Notes: generated from the letters alone by a model not told the origin. DNA of 24,294 nucleotides from Cymbomonas tetramitiformis (GCA_001247695.2 LGRX02012513.1:1-24294), one strand, 5' to 3'. Positions 7,331 through 15,352 are shown, numbered from the stretch's first letter. Program-made: numbers and translations.

Positions 7331-7519
7331 ATGTTTGAAATAAATACTTGTGATGTTTTTCAATTTGGTACAATCATCGTTGCTTTAATTCATGCTATAG
7401 GATATAATATGAGACGGTCTCGATGTAAACAATTAGATTGTCTTTGTATAAAGTGCGAAAGAGATATCATGAATTCAAAAGAATTAAGTATTGATAAAAA
7501 TGTGTTTGAATCTGCTTAA
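7331..7519 (+). CDS. Small membrane protein with C-x6-C-x2-C motif, module 1 (62 residues)
   Basis: One hydrophobic segment (about residues 11-27, FQFGTIIVALIHAIGY) is followed by a basic, cysteine-bearing tail with SRC-x6-C-x2-C. The counterpart in module 2 (17065-17238, minus) keeps the N-terminal CD-x-F/Q-x-F, the hydrophobic segment, and the exact cysteine spacing, so this is a real conserved gene, not a random frame. Likely topology is a single-pass protein with the cysteines on one face, perhaps binding zinc. It could be an inner-membrane or host-membrane virion component. The start at 7331 lies just after TAATGTATA. In module 2 the gene has the opposite strand relative to the polymerase. 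Confidence 0.65.
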   Translation: MFEINTCDVFQFGTIIVALIHAIGYNMRRSRCKQLDCLCIKCERDIMNSKELSIDKNVFESA

Positions 7520-7544
7520 AGATTATAAGTTCTATATTATAACA

Positions 7545-7877
7545 ATGAGTGAAATTGATACACATTCTCCTAAGTATATGAAGGTTACTTCTAAGAATGG
7601 TAAGGTGTATTATAAAAAGCCTTTAGATATGAATAGGAGAGACAAAGGGAAATATTATGAAGCCAACAAACCATTGTTACAAAAGAATCTAACCTTAGAC
7701 CGAATTTTGTTAAATAAAAATGTCGGTGTTTCAACGATGGAAAAGCATGGTATAGATAAAGTAAAAATTGTTGAAATATTCTCCAATAAAATCAAAGAAA
7801 ATCCTGAAGACTTTGAAAAATATATGGAAATTCAAAACAAATTTTTGGAAAGGTTGAATGTAACAAAAACCACCTAA
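7545..7877 (+). CDS. Conserved small basic protein before the polymerase, module 1 (110 residues)
   Basis: No family recognised. The protein has a start like KVTSKNGKVYYKKP and a C-terminal helical part (VKIVEIFSNKIKENPEDFEKYMEI). The gene at 17298-17573 in module 2 holds the same place, directly before the polymerase on its strand, and has matching features: SKFGNTYYKK near the N-terminus and a hydrophobic helix (IDDMIQALKK) near the end. Start at 7545 is chosen because it follows TCTATATTATAACA and because upstream codons overlap the previous gene. Proteins encoded next to protein-primed polymerases can be terminal-protein primers, so that role deserves a test, but nothing in the sequence proves it. 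Confidence 0.62.
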   Translation: MSEIDTHSPKYMKVTSKNGKVYYKKPLDMNRRDKGKYYEANKPLLQKNLTLDRILLNKNVGVSTMEKHGIDKVKIVEIFSNKIKENPEDFEKYMEIQNKFLERLNVTKTT

Positions 7878-7923
7878 AGAATACGTTACAATTTAGTAAT
7901 AAGAAATATATTGTATAATAATA

Positions 7924-8139
7924 ATGCCACCGAAAAAGTCTAATGATAAAGACAAAAACGATGATAAAGGCAAAGCTCCATTGACCAAAGCAACGAAAAC
8001 CAATCTCAAGAAAGTCAAAAACCATAGGGCCGGAAATTTGAAAGCATCAAGTTCAAGACAATTAACAAAGGAACAATGGAGTAAAATTAATCAAATTGAA
8101 AAAAAAGAAAATAGACAAAGAATTTACCAAAGAAAATAA
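7924..8139 (+). CDS. N-terminal fragment of the module 1 polymerase
   Basis: This 71-residue frame begins at the natural start (ATG after ATTGTATAATAATA) and has a basic, low-complexity opening, then LTKEQWSKIN, which matches LTPTQWKIVN near the N-terminus of the intact polymerase at 17648. The match shows it is the true polymerase N-terminus and not a separate gene. It runs out of frame after the A8 tract and stops at 8137-8139. Confidence 0.6.
   Translation: MPPKKSNDKDKNDDKGKAPLTKATKTNLKKVKNHRAGNLKASSSRQLTKEQWSKINQIEKKENRQRIYQRK
8099..8106 (+). other. A8 run where the polymerase frame shifts
   Basis: Eight A bases lie where the reading frame moves by one base from the N-terminal fragment to the long central frame. 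A one-base gain in the run, transcriptional slippage, or a homopolymer sequencing error would each explain it. The central frame has no ATG until 8300, so it depends on the upstream start. Confidence 0.75.
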
Positions 8140-10384
8140 ACAACAAAAATTACAATCAGAAATAAAGAAATTTGAAAAAGAAAATGAGGACTTAATAGTC
8201 CTTAATGAGTTGCTTTCTAGACAAGAATATGAAGAACAATTTACGGATAAAGACGTTACAAAAGATTTTGTCGATAAAGGTGGAAATTCCGGAGTATCTA
8301 TGAAAATCAAGTTTAATAGATTTCTTAGTAAACCTTTGAATTATTGGATTAATTTGATTAATAAAAAAATTGACCAAGCTTCGGAAGATGTAAAACATTT
8401 TCAGTTTGGTGTAAACTTTCAAGATGGTTCTTCGGAATTTTTAAGTGCAAAAAATGAAATCGAATTTTACAAAAAATTAGAAGGAATGATTCAGTCCGGA
8501 GATGATAGAGGGGCTGTGAATTTCATCACAATTTCTTTATTAAATTTCAAAAAAATTAATGGAAAAGGTCAACCATTGTCGGTGCCAAAATCTGTGGAAG
8601 AATTGAAGCAAAAGAAAAGTTGCATTACAATTAAGGATGAACAATGTTTTGCTAAATCTTGCATTATTATGAATTACAAAGATAAAAAAGACAATGAAGA
8701 AATAACATACAATATTTATAACAATGTTTGCAATAATAAGAAAAATCGTTTAACAAAAGAAGGTATAAATTTGATGCAAGAATTAGGATTTGATTCTCAA
8801 GACGGTATAGGATTTGATGATATTCATGTCTTTGAAGAAAAATTCAATAGAAATATTACAATTCATGGAATGACTGATTTGGGTTGTACAATTATGTACC
8901 CACCATCCAAGGAAGGTTTACCCGATAGACATGAATGGAATTTTGTATATTACCATTTAAATTCAAGTATTGGACACTACGAACCAATAACAAAAATCGA
9001 AGCTTTTTATGGAATAGCCGACCGACCAAGATGTTGTAAATGCAAAAGTAAATTGTGTGACTTTTCAAAAAAGGGAAACAAACTGATTTTAAACTGCGAG
9101 GAAGCAATCTATTGTAAAGATTGTAATAATAAATTTGAAAATAAAAAATGTTATGATTTACATAAAAAAGGAACAGCTTGTCTATACTTTCATAGATGCA
9201 AAGGTGAATGCAAAAAATCATATGACATAAGAAAAGAAAAAGAGCACATTTGTGGGTATGAGTTTTGTCTAAATTGTAAATTATATTGTGACATGAGCAC
9301 ACATAAAAATCAATGTTACATTACACCAAAGAAACCAAAAGATGTTGTTAATGAAAGTAAAATAGGATTTTTTGATTTTGAAGCATACAATGAAACAAAG
9401 CACGAAGTGAATCTGAGTGTTACACAATATTCAAACGGACAATCATTTATTCACAACAATATTGAAGAAGTTTGCAAATTTTTATTTGCTAATAAACACA
9501 AAGGATTTACTTTTATAGCACATAATGGTAGTAAGTATGATTATGTACTTATCATAGAATACATAATAACAACGATGGATGAAATTCCTGAAACGGTACA
9601 AAATGGTGGTAAAATAATGTATCTAAAATATCAAAACGTGACATTAATGGACAGCTATCTACATTTAACAAGTCCATTGAGTAAATTCTCAAAAATATTC
9701 GATTTAAAAGGTGAGAAGAAAGGTTTTTTTCCTCACAAGTTTAATACCCCTGAAAATAAAAATTATGTAGGCGAAATTCCCGATATATCATTTTATGGTT
9801 ATAATCAAATGAAAGAGGATAGCCGAAATGAATTTTTGGAGTGGCATAAACAAATGACAAACGATGAATATATATTTGATATGCAAAAAGAAATATTAGA
9901 TTATTGTCAAAGTGATGTAAGAATTTTACGATTAGGATGGATGGAATATAGAAAGAAAATTTTAGAAATTACAAATGAAGAAATTGACCCCACAGCCTAT
10001 TTAACGATTGCATCATTGACACAAACAATTCATAGATATTTGCATATGCCTGAAAATTCCATAGCTATTTTGAATAGTGTCATAGGAGCTAAACAACAAT
10101 CAAAAATAGGTGACATTTGGTTGGAATATGTAAAACATACAAATAAAATTGATAATTTAATCAAAGAATATAAAATTCCTCATTTCCATTTTGGAAACAA
10201 TGAAAGGCACAAATATGTCGATGGTTATGACCCTGCGACAAATACTATATATGAATTTCTTGGAGATTTTTGGCATGGTAATCCAAAAACAAATGGTAAA
10301 AATATGTTTAGAAAAAATTACGCCACAAATAAAACATTTTATCAACTGTACGATGAGACCAAAAAAAGATTAGAAAAATTTTAA
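8107..10384 (+). CDS. Central fragment of the module 1 polymerase: N-terminal, exonuclease and endonuclease-like parts
   Basis: The long frame is open from before 8107 to TAA at 10382-10384; the first ATG is at 8300, well inside the conserved protein. It contains an OTU-like region (DEQCF with Cys, and GHYEPI with His), a Cys-rich zinc-binding-like cluster (CCKCKSKLC, CKDC, CKGEC, CLNCKLYC), the three proofreading exonuclease motifs (Asp codon at 9374, Asn at 9524, Asp at 9914), and an endonuclease-like patch (Asp codon at 10220, then YEFLGDFWHG). The polymerase catalytic motifs are all beyond the stop, so this piece alone could not make DNA. Confidence 0.6.
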
Positions 10385-10408
10385 AATCTCGGATATAAAG
10401 TTGTTGTA

Positions 10409-11956
10409 ATGTGGGAAAGTAATTTCAAAGAATTACAAAAAAATGATAAAAATGTTATCGATTTTGTAAATAGTTATAACACACCTATCGTGTTCAGAGA
10501 TGCTTTATTTGGCGGGAGAACCGACCCTAAAAAATTATATTACAAATGTGGAGATAATGAAACAATTAGATATGTAGATTTTACAAGTTTGTATCCTTAT
10601 GTCTTGAAATATTGTAAATTTCCATTAGGTCATCCTACAAAAATATATCAAGAAATTGATTTGAAAGGAGTCACTGATATTGAACAATTCTTTGGAGTTA
10701 TAAAATGCACCATAATTCCACCAAATGATTTGGAAATGGCAGTTTTACCATTAAGGACCTTGGGACAGTCTAAAATGGAGAAGTTGACGTTTCCTTTGAT
10801 AAAAATGACTGGAACTTGGTGTACCGAAGAAGTAAAATTAGCTTTGAAAAAAGGATATAAAATCGAGAAAATACATCAGATTGTTCACTGGGAAAATACA
10901 TCTTATACTATTTTTGAAAGCTTCATTAATACATTTTTGAAAATCAAACAAGAAGCAAACGATTATCCTGAGTGGGTACAAAGCGAAAAAGATAAAGATT
11001 TGTATATTAAAAAATATTTTGAAAAGGAAGGTATATTATTAGAAAAGGATAAGATATATAAAAATGAAGGATTGAGAACTATTGCTAAATTATTTCTCAA
11101 CAACTTGTGGGGTAGATATTGTTTGAAACCAAATAAAAGACAAAACAAATTCATGAATAGTGCTGAAGTATATGATATTTTATCAGATTCAAGAAATGAC
11201 AATGTTCTAATTCAGCCAATAAAAAACAAAAATGGTGATGTTAAATATCAAGTTGGTTTTAATGTATTAAGTGAATATTCTGAAACGAACTGTACCGTCA
11301 ATGAAGTTATTGGGGTTTTTACAACTGCACATGCAAGAATAAAATTATACAATTTAATGGACGATGTAGGATTCGACAAAGTTTTATATCACGATACCGA
11401 CTCAGTGGTATACATTGAAGATGCACCAAATAAACAAGCATTCAACATTATGGACGATGTAGGATTTGGTAAAGTTCTATCGCATGATATTGACTCGGTG
11501 ATATACATCGAAAATGAAACAAACAAACAAGTATACACAGAACAACTTGGTGATTATCTTGGAGAATTGACTGACGAGCTATACAATGATAAGAAAAAAA
11601 TATATAAGAAATGTATTGAATTTGTATCGACCGCACCTAAATCATATTCGTTGAAATTTGTTGATGGAACAACGATGACTAAGGTAAAAGGATTTCCATT
11701 AAATTATGAAAATTCTCAAAGTATCAATCATGAAGAAATTAAAGATATCATTTTATACAATCACGAAAAAATTGTGGAATTAAAATACGATGTTCTTAGA
11801 AAACCAAGAAAAATTGACGAAAACAAACATTATGCAGCTCTTGGTATAGAAACACGAACCGAAACGAAATCATTTTCATTGAATTATGATAAAGCATATA
11901 TTCAGTGGGAAACATTTAATATCCTACCTTGGGGACATAAAGATATTCCTTTATAA
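10409..11956 (+). CDS. C-terminal fragment of the module 1 polymerase: catalytic palm
   Basis: The frame continues directly past the TAA at 10382; the first ATG after it is 10409, giving 515 residues. It carries motif A YVDFTSLYP (Asp codon at 10577), motif B KLFLNNLWG (Lys codon at 11087), and motif C YHDTDS (Asp codon at 11393). A second copy of the motif C region, SHDIDS (Asp codon at 11486), follows in frame because of the tandem duplication. The end is KSFSLNYDKAYIQW and a short tail. The stop is two bases before the integrase start. Alone it lacks exonuclease and N-terminal domains. Confidence 0.6.
   Translation: MWESNFKELQKNDKNVIDFVNSYNTPIVFRDALFGGRTDPKKLYYKCGDNETIRYVDFTSLYPYVLKYCKFPLGHPTKIYQEIDLKGVTDIEQFFGVIKCTIIPPNDLEMAVLPLRTLGQSKMEKLTFPLIKMTGTWCTEEVKLALKKGYKIEKIHQIVHWENTSYTIFESFINTFLKIKQEANDYPEWVQSEKDKDLYIKKYFEKEGILLEKDKIYKNEGLRTIAKLFLNNLWGRYCLKPNKRQNKFMNSAEVYDILSDSRNDNVLIQPIKNKNGDVKYQVGFNVLSEYSETNCTVNEVIGVFTTAHARIKLYNLMDDVGFDKVLYHDTDSVVYIEDAPNKQAFNIMDDVGFGKVLSHDIDSVIYIENETNKQVYTEQLGDYLGELTDELYNDKKKIYKKCIEFVSTAPKSYSLKFVDGTTMTKVKGFPLNYENSQSINHEEIKDIILYNHEKIVELKYDVLRKPRKIDENKHYAALGIETRTETKSFSLNYDKAYIQWETFNILPWGHKDIPL
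11351..11536 (+). repeat. 93-base in-frame tandem duplication covering polymerase motif C
   Basis: Units 11351-11443 and 11444-11536 each encode 31 residues and align without gaps: N-[L/I]-MDDVGF ... KVL-[Y/S]-HD-[T/I]-DSV-[V/I]-YIE ... NKQ-[A/V]-[F/Y]. The module 2 polymerase has one copy only. The first unit keeps the canonical DTDS, the second has DIDS. The copies differ at many bases, so the event is not recent. Confidence 0.92.
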
Positions 11957-11958
11957 TA

Positions 11959-13116
11959 ATGAGCAAGTCAATCACTGAAAAACAAATACAAGACTTTTAT
12001 TTAGACCCCGAAATAGGATTAAGTGCTGTATCACCATTCACGGCCAAATTAAAATCTCTTGGCTATAAGGTCACACAAAAACAAGTTAAGGAAGCCATCG
12101 AAGCAACTGAAGTCAATCAAACATTTTCTCAAAAAAAGAAAATCAATAGAAAAGAATTATTTCCTATTTACGGTAAAGACCCTAACAAGAATTATGTTCA
12201 GACTGATTTAGCATTTATTCCTGAATTCAAAAAACAAAATAGAGGCTACTCCGTTATATTGACGGCTATCAATATCAATACACGAAAGGCTTATGCATAT
12301 CCATTAAAATCAAAAACTGTTAAAGACAAAAATAACAAAAACATTGATTCTGCTGAAGGAATAATTCCTGCTTTTAAAAAGTTAATAAAAGATTCAAAAA
12401 TGAATGTATTGACTACGGACAATGGTGTAGAATTTACAAATAAATCTATGAAAAAATTATTAAAGGACAACAATATTGAGCATTATTTAAATGAAACCGA
12501 AGACCATACTACTATGGGTATGATAGAAAGATTCAATAGAACATTAAAATTGAAATTTAAAAAAATAGAAAAAAGTAAAGACACCGTAACCTGGATTGAT
12601 TATTTGGATTCTGTTGTCAAAAATTATAATAGTACACAAAATTCTGCAAATATCGATAAATCAACTCCTGATAATATGAACCTAACAAAGACCATCAGAA
12701 ATATTTTATTGAAAAGGAATAAATTGACTAAGCTTCTTGAAAAAATAGATATAAAACCGGGTGATAAAGTTAGGATTAAAATAAAAACTAAAACGTTTGA
12801 TAAAGAATCTCAACGATGGTCGACAAAAATATATAAAGTAAAATCTATGAAAGGATTGAGTTATATCATCGAAGACGGTAAAGAAATTTTGGCACGTCGA
12901 TATAAACCACGAGAATTATTGGAAGTCCAAGGTAACAATTCTAATAATAAGAAATCCAGTGATGAACCTACCGTTTCTGAATTAGTTTCTAAACAAAATA
13001 AAAAAGAAAGAACTCTTAGGAAAGAAGGTGTCTCATCTTCTAATCGAATATCTAAAAGGACAAGAAGTCAAAATAAAAATAATAAAGATAATGAAACGGA
13101 AATTGATTTACGATGA
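11959..13116 (+). CDS. Retrovirus-type DD35E integrase, module 1
   Basis: This 385-residue integrase would insert the linear element into host DNA. The catalytic triad is Asp83 (QTDLAF), Asp154 (TTDNG) and Glu190 (MIERFNRT), with exactly 35 residues between the last two, the DD35E spacing of retroviral and Polinton integrases. There is an N-terminal helical region without a clear HHCC zinc finger. A C-terminal SH3- or chromo-like domain lies at about residues 265-322 (GDKVRIKI ... WSTKIYKV ... YKPRELLE), and a basic Ser/Lys-rich tail ends SKRTRSQNKNN. The start is two bases after the polymerase stop, on the same strand. The module 2 homologue is the same length and about three quarters identical. 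All catalytic residues are intact. Confidence 0.9.
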   Translation: MSKSITEKQIQDFYLDPEIGLSAVSPFTAKLKSLGYKVTQKQVKEAIEATEVNQTFSQKKKINRKELFPIYGKDPNKNYVQTDLAFIPEFKKQNRGYSVILTAININTRKAYAYPLKSKTVKDKNNKNIDSAEGIIPAFKKLIKDSKMNVLTTDNGVEFTNKSMKKLLKDNNIEHYLNETEDHTTMGMIERFNRTLKLKFKKIEKSKDTVTWIDYLDSVVKNYNSTQNSANIDKSTPDNMNLTKTIRNILLKRNKLTKLLEKIDIKPGDKVRIKIKTKTFDKESQRWSTKIYKVKSMKGLSYIIEDGKEILARRYKPRELLEVQGNNSNNKKSSDEPTVSELVSKQNKKERTLRKEGVSSSNRISKRTRSQNKNNKDNETEIDLR

Positions 13117-13130
13117 TTTTTATCGATTGT

Positions 13131-13140
13131 ATTATATATA
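13131..13140 (+). promoter_or_regulatory. TATA-like element before the small basic protein
   Basis: ATTATATATA ends five bases before ATG 13146 and favours that start over an ATG that overlaps the integrase stop at 13113. Confidence 0.35.
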
Positions 13141-13145
13141 TTGTT

Positions 13146-13343
13146 ATGGTAAGAGCTAATCAAACACAGGCTCAACGAAGGCTGAATAATAATGTTTATT
13201 GTGGATATAAAGACCCTGCACCCCTTGGTCGTCCGCTCGGAAATAAAATTCAATGTAAAGCTCGTCATCAATTAAGGCGGTATGGAAGAATTTTAAGATT
13301 ACCTCATCCTGCGGATAAACAACAAAATAGACGAAACAATTAA
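13146..13343 (+). CDS. Small very basic protein with YCG ... QC ... RRYG motif (65 residues)
   Basis: The protein has 12 Arg and 4 Lys among 65 residues and a motif order YCG, P-x-G, then QC-x4-Q-x-RRYG (residues 18-47). Similar short proteins with YCG, a glycine-rich turn, C-x4-Q-x-R-x-YG recur in large and medium DNA viruses of protists as far as I recall, without known function. Two cysteines are present and there is no membrane segment. It might condense DNA or bind capsid. Start at 13146 is preferred because of the TATA-like run; the frame is also open from 13113. No copy is seen in module 2. Confidence 0.6.
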   Translation: MVRANQTQAQRRLNNNVYCGYKDPAPLGRPLGNKIQCKARHQLRRYGRILRLPHPADKQQNRRNN

Positions 13344-13367
13344 TATATATGTAATATTATAAAATAT

Positions 13368-14117
13368 ATGCGAAAGATATTGACTGATGATATTGTCAAA
13401 CAATATTGTCTAAACGAATTAGGCTTTAGAAATGCTGCATCTAATAAATCAATATTTCATGGATACTCTAAATTAGCTTCTAACAATTATGCTATGACCG
13501 CTCCTTCTCAAAATAGTGTTGAATTCTATACTTCTATTTCCCAAAGTCCTTTGATAAATTCAGCTGATTTGATTCAAAATTTAAAAAGAAGTGATGTCAA
13601 TGTTTTTGTTCCGGGAAAATATACAAGAGCGGACAATTTACAAAGGTTTGCTGATTTAAGTGAATCTGATGTAGAAACTCCTGAAAAAATAGAAGAAGAT
13701 TTAAGTGAATCTCCTGAAAAAATAGAAGAAGATTTAAGTGAATCTCCTGAAAAAATAGAAGAAGATTTAAGTGAATCTCCATTTCCTTTTCCATTTCCTG
13801 AAAAAGGTATTTCAACACCTGAAAATCAAGTTGAATCTGGACCTTCAAAAAGACCTATTATGAATCCTATGCATTATTCTACGATGTCCCCGTTAGGTAA
13901 ACGATTATTCATGTCGAATATGCAAAATCAATCTTATTCTCCAACGCAAAGCGGACTTGTAAATTTGCTACCTTTGATGGAAGATGACAATAATAATAAT
14001 GATGATGATGATGATACTAGTGGTGTTGAATATATGGGTGTAGAAGTAAGTCCACTTGCGACAAGTCCGCAAATATTTACAAGAGGACAACGTGCAAGTA
14101 GAGCTAATCAACCATAA
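13368..14117 (+). CDS. Hypothetical repeat-containing acidic protein (249 residues)
   Basis: No family recognised. The N-terminal 100 residues look folded (LTDDIVKQYCLNELGF, SKLASNNYAM, VNVFVPGKYTRADNL). The middle is disordered: three identical 11-residue units rich in Pro, Glu and Ser (units of SPEKIEEDLSE), then alternating PFPFPFP. The C-terminal part includes MNPMHYSTMSPLGKRLF, an Asp/Asn run (DDNNNNDDDDD) and a final TRGQRASR. It has a single cysteine and no membrane segment. A tail or linker protein of the particle, or a host-interaction factor, are both possible. It follows the basic 65-residue gene by 24 bases, with a TATA-like run before the start. No counterpart is seen in module 2. 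Confidence 0.65.
   Translation: MRKILTDDIVKQYCLNELGFRNAASNKSIFHGYSKLASNNYAMTAPSQNSVEFYTSISQSPLINSADLIQNLKRSDVNVFVPGKYTRADNLQRFADLSESDVETPEKIEEDLSESPEKIEEDLSESPEKIEEDLSESPFPFPFPEKGISTPENQVESGPSKRPIMNPMHYSTMSPLGKRLFMSNMQNQSYSPTQSGLVNLLPLMEDDNNNNDDDDDTSGVEYMGVEVSPLATSPQIFTRGQRASRANQP
13680..13778 (+). repeat. Three perfect 33-base tandem repeats inside a coding region
   Basis: Units 13680-13712, 13713-13745 and 13746-13778 are identical and keep the frame, each coding 11 residues with EKIEEDLSE. Perfect identity indicates a recent expansion. Confidence 0.95.
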
Positions 14118-14122
14118 AAATA

Positions 14123-14138
14123 TATATATTAATATATA
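14123..14138. promoter_or_regulatory. Perfect AT palindrome between two accessory genes
   Basis: TATATATTAATATATA is a 16-base perfect palindrome, five bases after the stop at 14117 and seven before ATG 14146. It may act as promoter of the next gene or 3' end signal of the previous one. Confidence 0.35.
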
Positions 14139-14145
14139 CACATTT

Positions 14146-14364
14146 ATGACTCGTGCTGAATGGAACGAAACATTAAAAAAATGTGCCAAAGAATATCATT
14201 CCAAAAAAGGCACGAAACCTCGTAAAAAATATTCCAAAAAGAAAAAGTTAAATAAATCTGCAAATATTCAATCACCACAAGTGACATCACGACCTATTGC
14301 AAATTTACCAACAAATAATAACAACCGAGGACCTGCAAGATTTCCTTTTAATTTAATTGTGTGA
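14146..14364 (+). CDS. Small lysine-rich protein (72 residues)
   Basis: The protein starts MTRAEWNETLKKCAKEY, a short amphipathic helix, followed by a Lys-rich stretch (KKGTKPRKKYSKKKKLNK) and a polar tail ending ARFPFNLIV. The strong positive charge suggests nucleic acid binding or a packaged core peptide. Start at 14146 is preferred over upstream in-frame codons because those overlap the previous gene and because the AT palindrome lies directly before it. A hairpin follows the stop. No counterpart is seen in module 2. Confidence 0.6.
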   Translation: MTRAEWNETLKKCAKEYHSKKGTKPRKKYSKKKKLNKSANIQSPQVTSRPIANLPTNNNNRGPARFPFNLIV

Positions 14365-14372
14365 ATTTCTTC

Positions 14373-14398
14373 GGTTTTTTTCAGGGGGACAAAAAACC
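14373..14398 (+). terminator. Hairpin after the lysine-rich gene
   Basis: GGTTTTTT and AAAAAACC form an 8-base perfect stem around a 10-base loop, nine bases after the stop codon. It is one of the clearer gene-end hairpins in the window. Confidence 0.45.
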
Positions 14399-14454
14399 TC
14401 AAAAAAATAAAATCCACTTAAAGAGTGTAACTCAGTAGTGTAAACAAAGCAAGA

Positions 14455-15273
14455 ATGAAAACTAATGATAACAAACATTGTTGTATTTGCCTTGAGTCTT
14501 TTGACAAGTATGATTTCATTTGCCAAAGTTGTAACGAAGGAGTAATATGTGATGATTGTACTTATGAGTTGGGAGATGATATTGAGGAAATTGAAAAGTG
14601 TCCTATTTGTAGGACATTAAACTATCGTCACCATTATAAATGTGTGATAAGCAATTTGCTTTACTCCCAAATATTGCCCGATATTGGTTTGTGCTACTTG
14701 GAAGATGAAAATTCAAAAGCTTTGAGTGTGGCAAGAAGGAATGTCTTAGGTGAAGATAAATATGATTATCTAAAGGTTAAAATTTATGCATGTGGTAGAA
14801 TAGATATCCATAATATAGATTGTTCAATTAATATTGACACAAGATGTGAGGAAATGTATGAGGCATATAATCAATTGTTAATCAAGGAATATGAAAACAA
14901 AAAAGAAATGTTCTTAAAACAACTTCCATTAAATCTTGAATCTTACAAAAACCAAGTTGAAGAAAAACTCAAAAATTTACCAAATTCAAAAGTATGTTAT
15001 TGGGATGGGTATTACGAACAACATATGAGAGGTTATTTTGAAGAAATTGGATATAAGAGGGACTTGCATATGCAAGTGCAATTACCACGAATTAAAGAAA
15101 TACTACATTATTGTTGTTTTAAAGTTAGATTCCGTGATGATTCATTATTTGATATGATAGAAGAATGTGCACATTTTGGAGTTGTTGAAACAACTTTGAT
15201 AAATGATATTCAATATGCTTTAGAATGTGCTTTATTGATTAGAAGAATAGAAGAAGATAGTGATGATGAATAA
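14455..15273 (+). CDS. RING-like C4C4 zinc-finger protein, possible E3 ubiquitin ligase
   Basis: The 272-residue protein begins with eight cysteines in four CxxC pairs: 9/12, 23/26, 32/35 and 49/52, with CPICR at the last pair, the hallmark of RING-type fingers. No histidine takes a ligand place, so it is of the all-cysteine sort. Such fingers recruit E2 enzymes and pass ubiquitin to targets, so the protein may tag host factors. The remaining 210 residues are helical and acidic, without a known motif, and end EEDSDDE. It lies between the accessory genes of module 1 and the repeat-bearing junction, with no counterpart in module 2. It might be a captured host gene. The start is the first ATG, at the head of the finger. 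Confidence 0.7.
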   Translation: MKTNDNKHCCICLESFDKYDFICQSCNEGVICDDCTYELGDDIEEIEKCPICRTLNYRHHYKCVISNLLYSQILPDIGLCYLEDENSKALSVARRNVLGEDKYDYLKVKIYACGRIDIHNIDCSINIDTRCEEMYEAYNQLLIKEYENKKEMFLKQLPLNLESYKNQVEEKLKNLPNSKVCYWDGYYEQHMRGYFEEIGYKRDLHMQVQLPRIKEILHYCCFKVRFRDDSLFDMIEECAHFGVVETTLINDIQYALECALLIRRIEEDSDDE

Positions 15274-15352
15274 ATGATTTAAGAACAATTAACATATAAT
15301 TTATTGAAACATTAATTAATTTACTTTTTATTTACTTTCAATTTTATCTTTA

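Larger units (their letters stand above)
7924..11956 (+). pseudogene. Protein-primed family B DNA polymerase, module 1, interrupted
   Basis: Taken together the locus matches the intact 1351-residue polymerase at 17648-21703, but it is broken twice: the frame shifts at an A8 run (8099-8106) and a TAA occurs in frame at 10382-10384. Domain signs are otherwise complete: Cys and HYEPI of an OTU-like N-terminal region, a Cys/His cluster, exonuclease FFDFEA, AHNGSKYD and YCQSD, an endonuclease-like DGY ... YEF-x-GDFWHG patch, polymerase motif A DFTSLYP, motif B K-x2-LNNLWG, and motif C. Motif C lies in a 93-base tandem duplication. The frame stays open for 515 codons after the stop. It may be a decaying copy, a recoded gene, or contain assembly errors at the homopolymer; the nonsense and duplication are less easily explained as errors. 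Confidence 0.85.

Noticed and set aside
7924..8139. A separate 71-residue gene before the polymerase
   Set aside because: Its LTKEQWSKIN segment matches the N-terminus of the intact polymerase, so it is a polymerase fragment.
8892..9302. 136-residue minus-strand frame rich in Cys, His and Phe
   Set aside because: It is opposite the zinc-cluster region of the polymerase and has no homologue opposite the module 2 gene that I can see.
11959..13116. The integrase as part of an LTR retrotransposon
   Set aside because: There is no reverse transcriptase, protease or long terminal repeat, and it follows a protein-primed polymerase, as in Polintons.
13597..13848. Minus-strand frame with repeated QEIHLNLLLFF
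   Set aside because: It is the antisense shadow of the 33-base repeats in the plus-strand gene at 13368.
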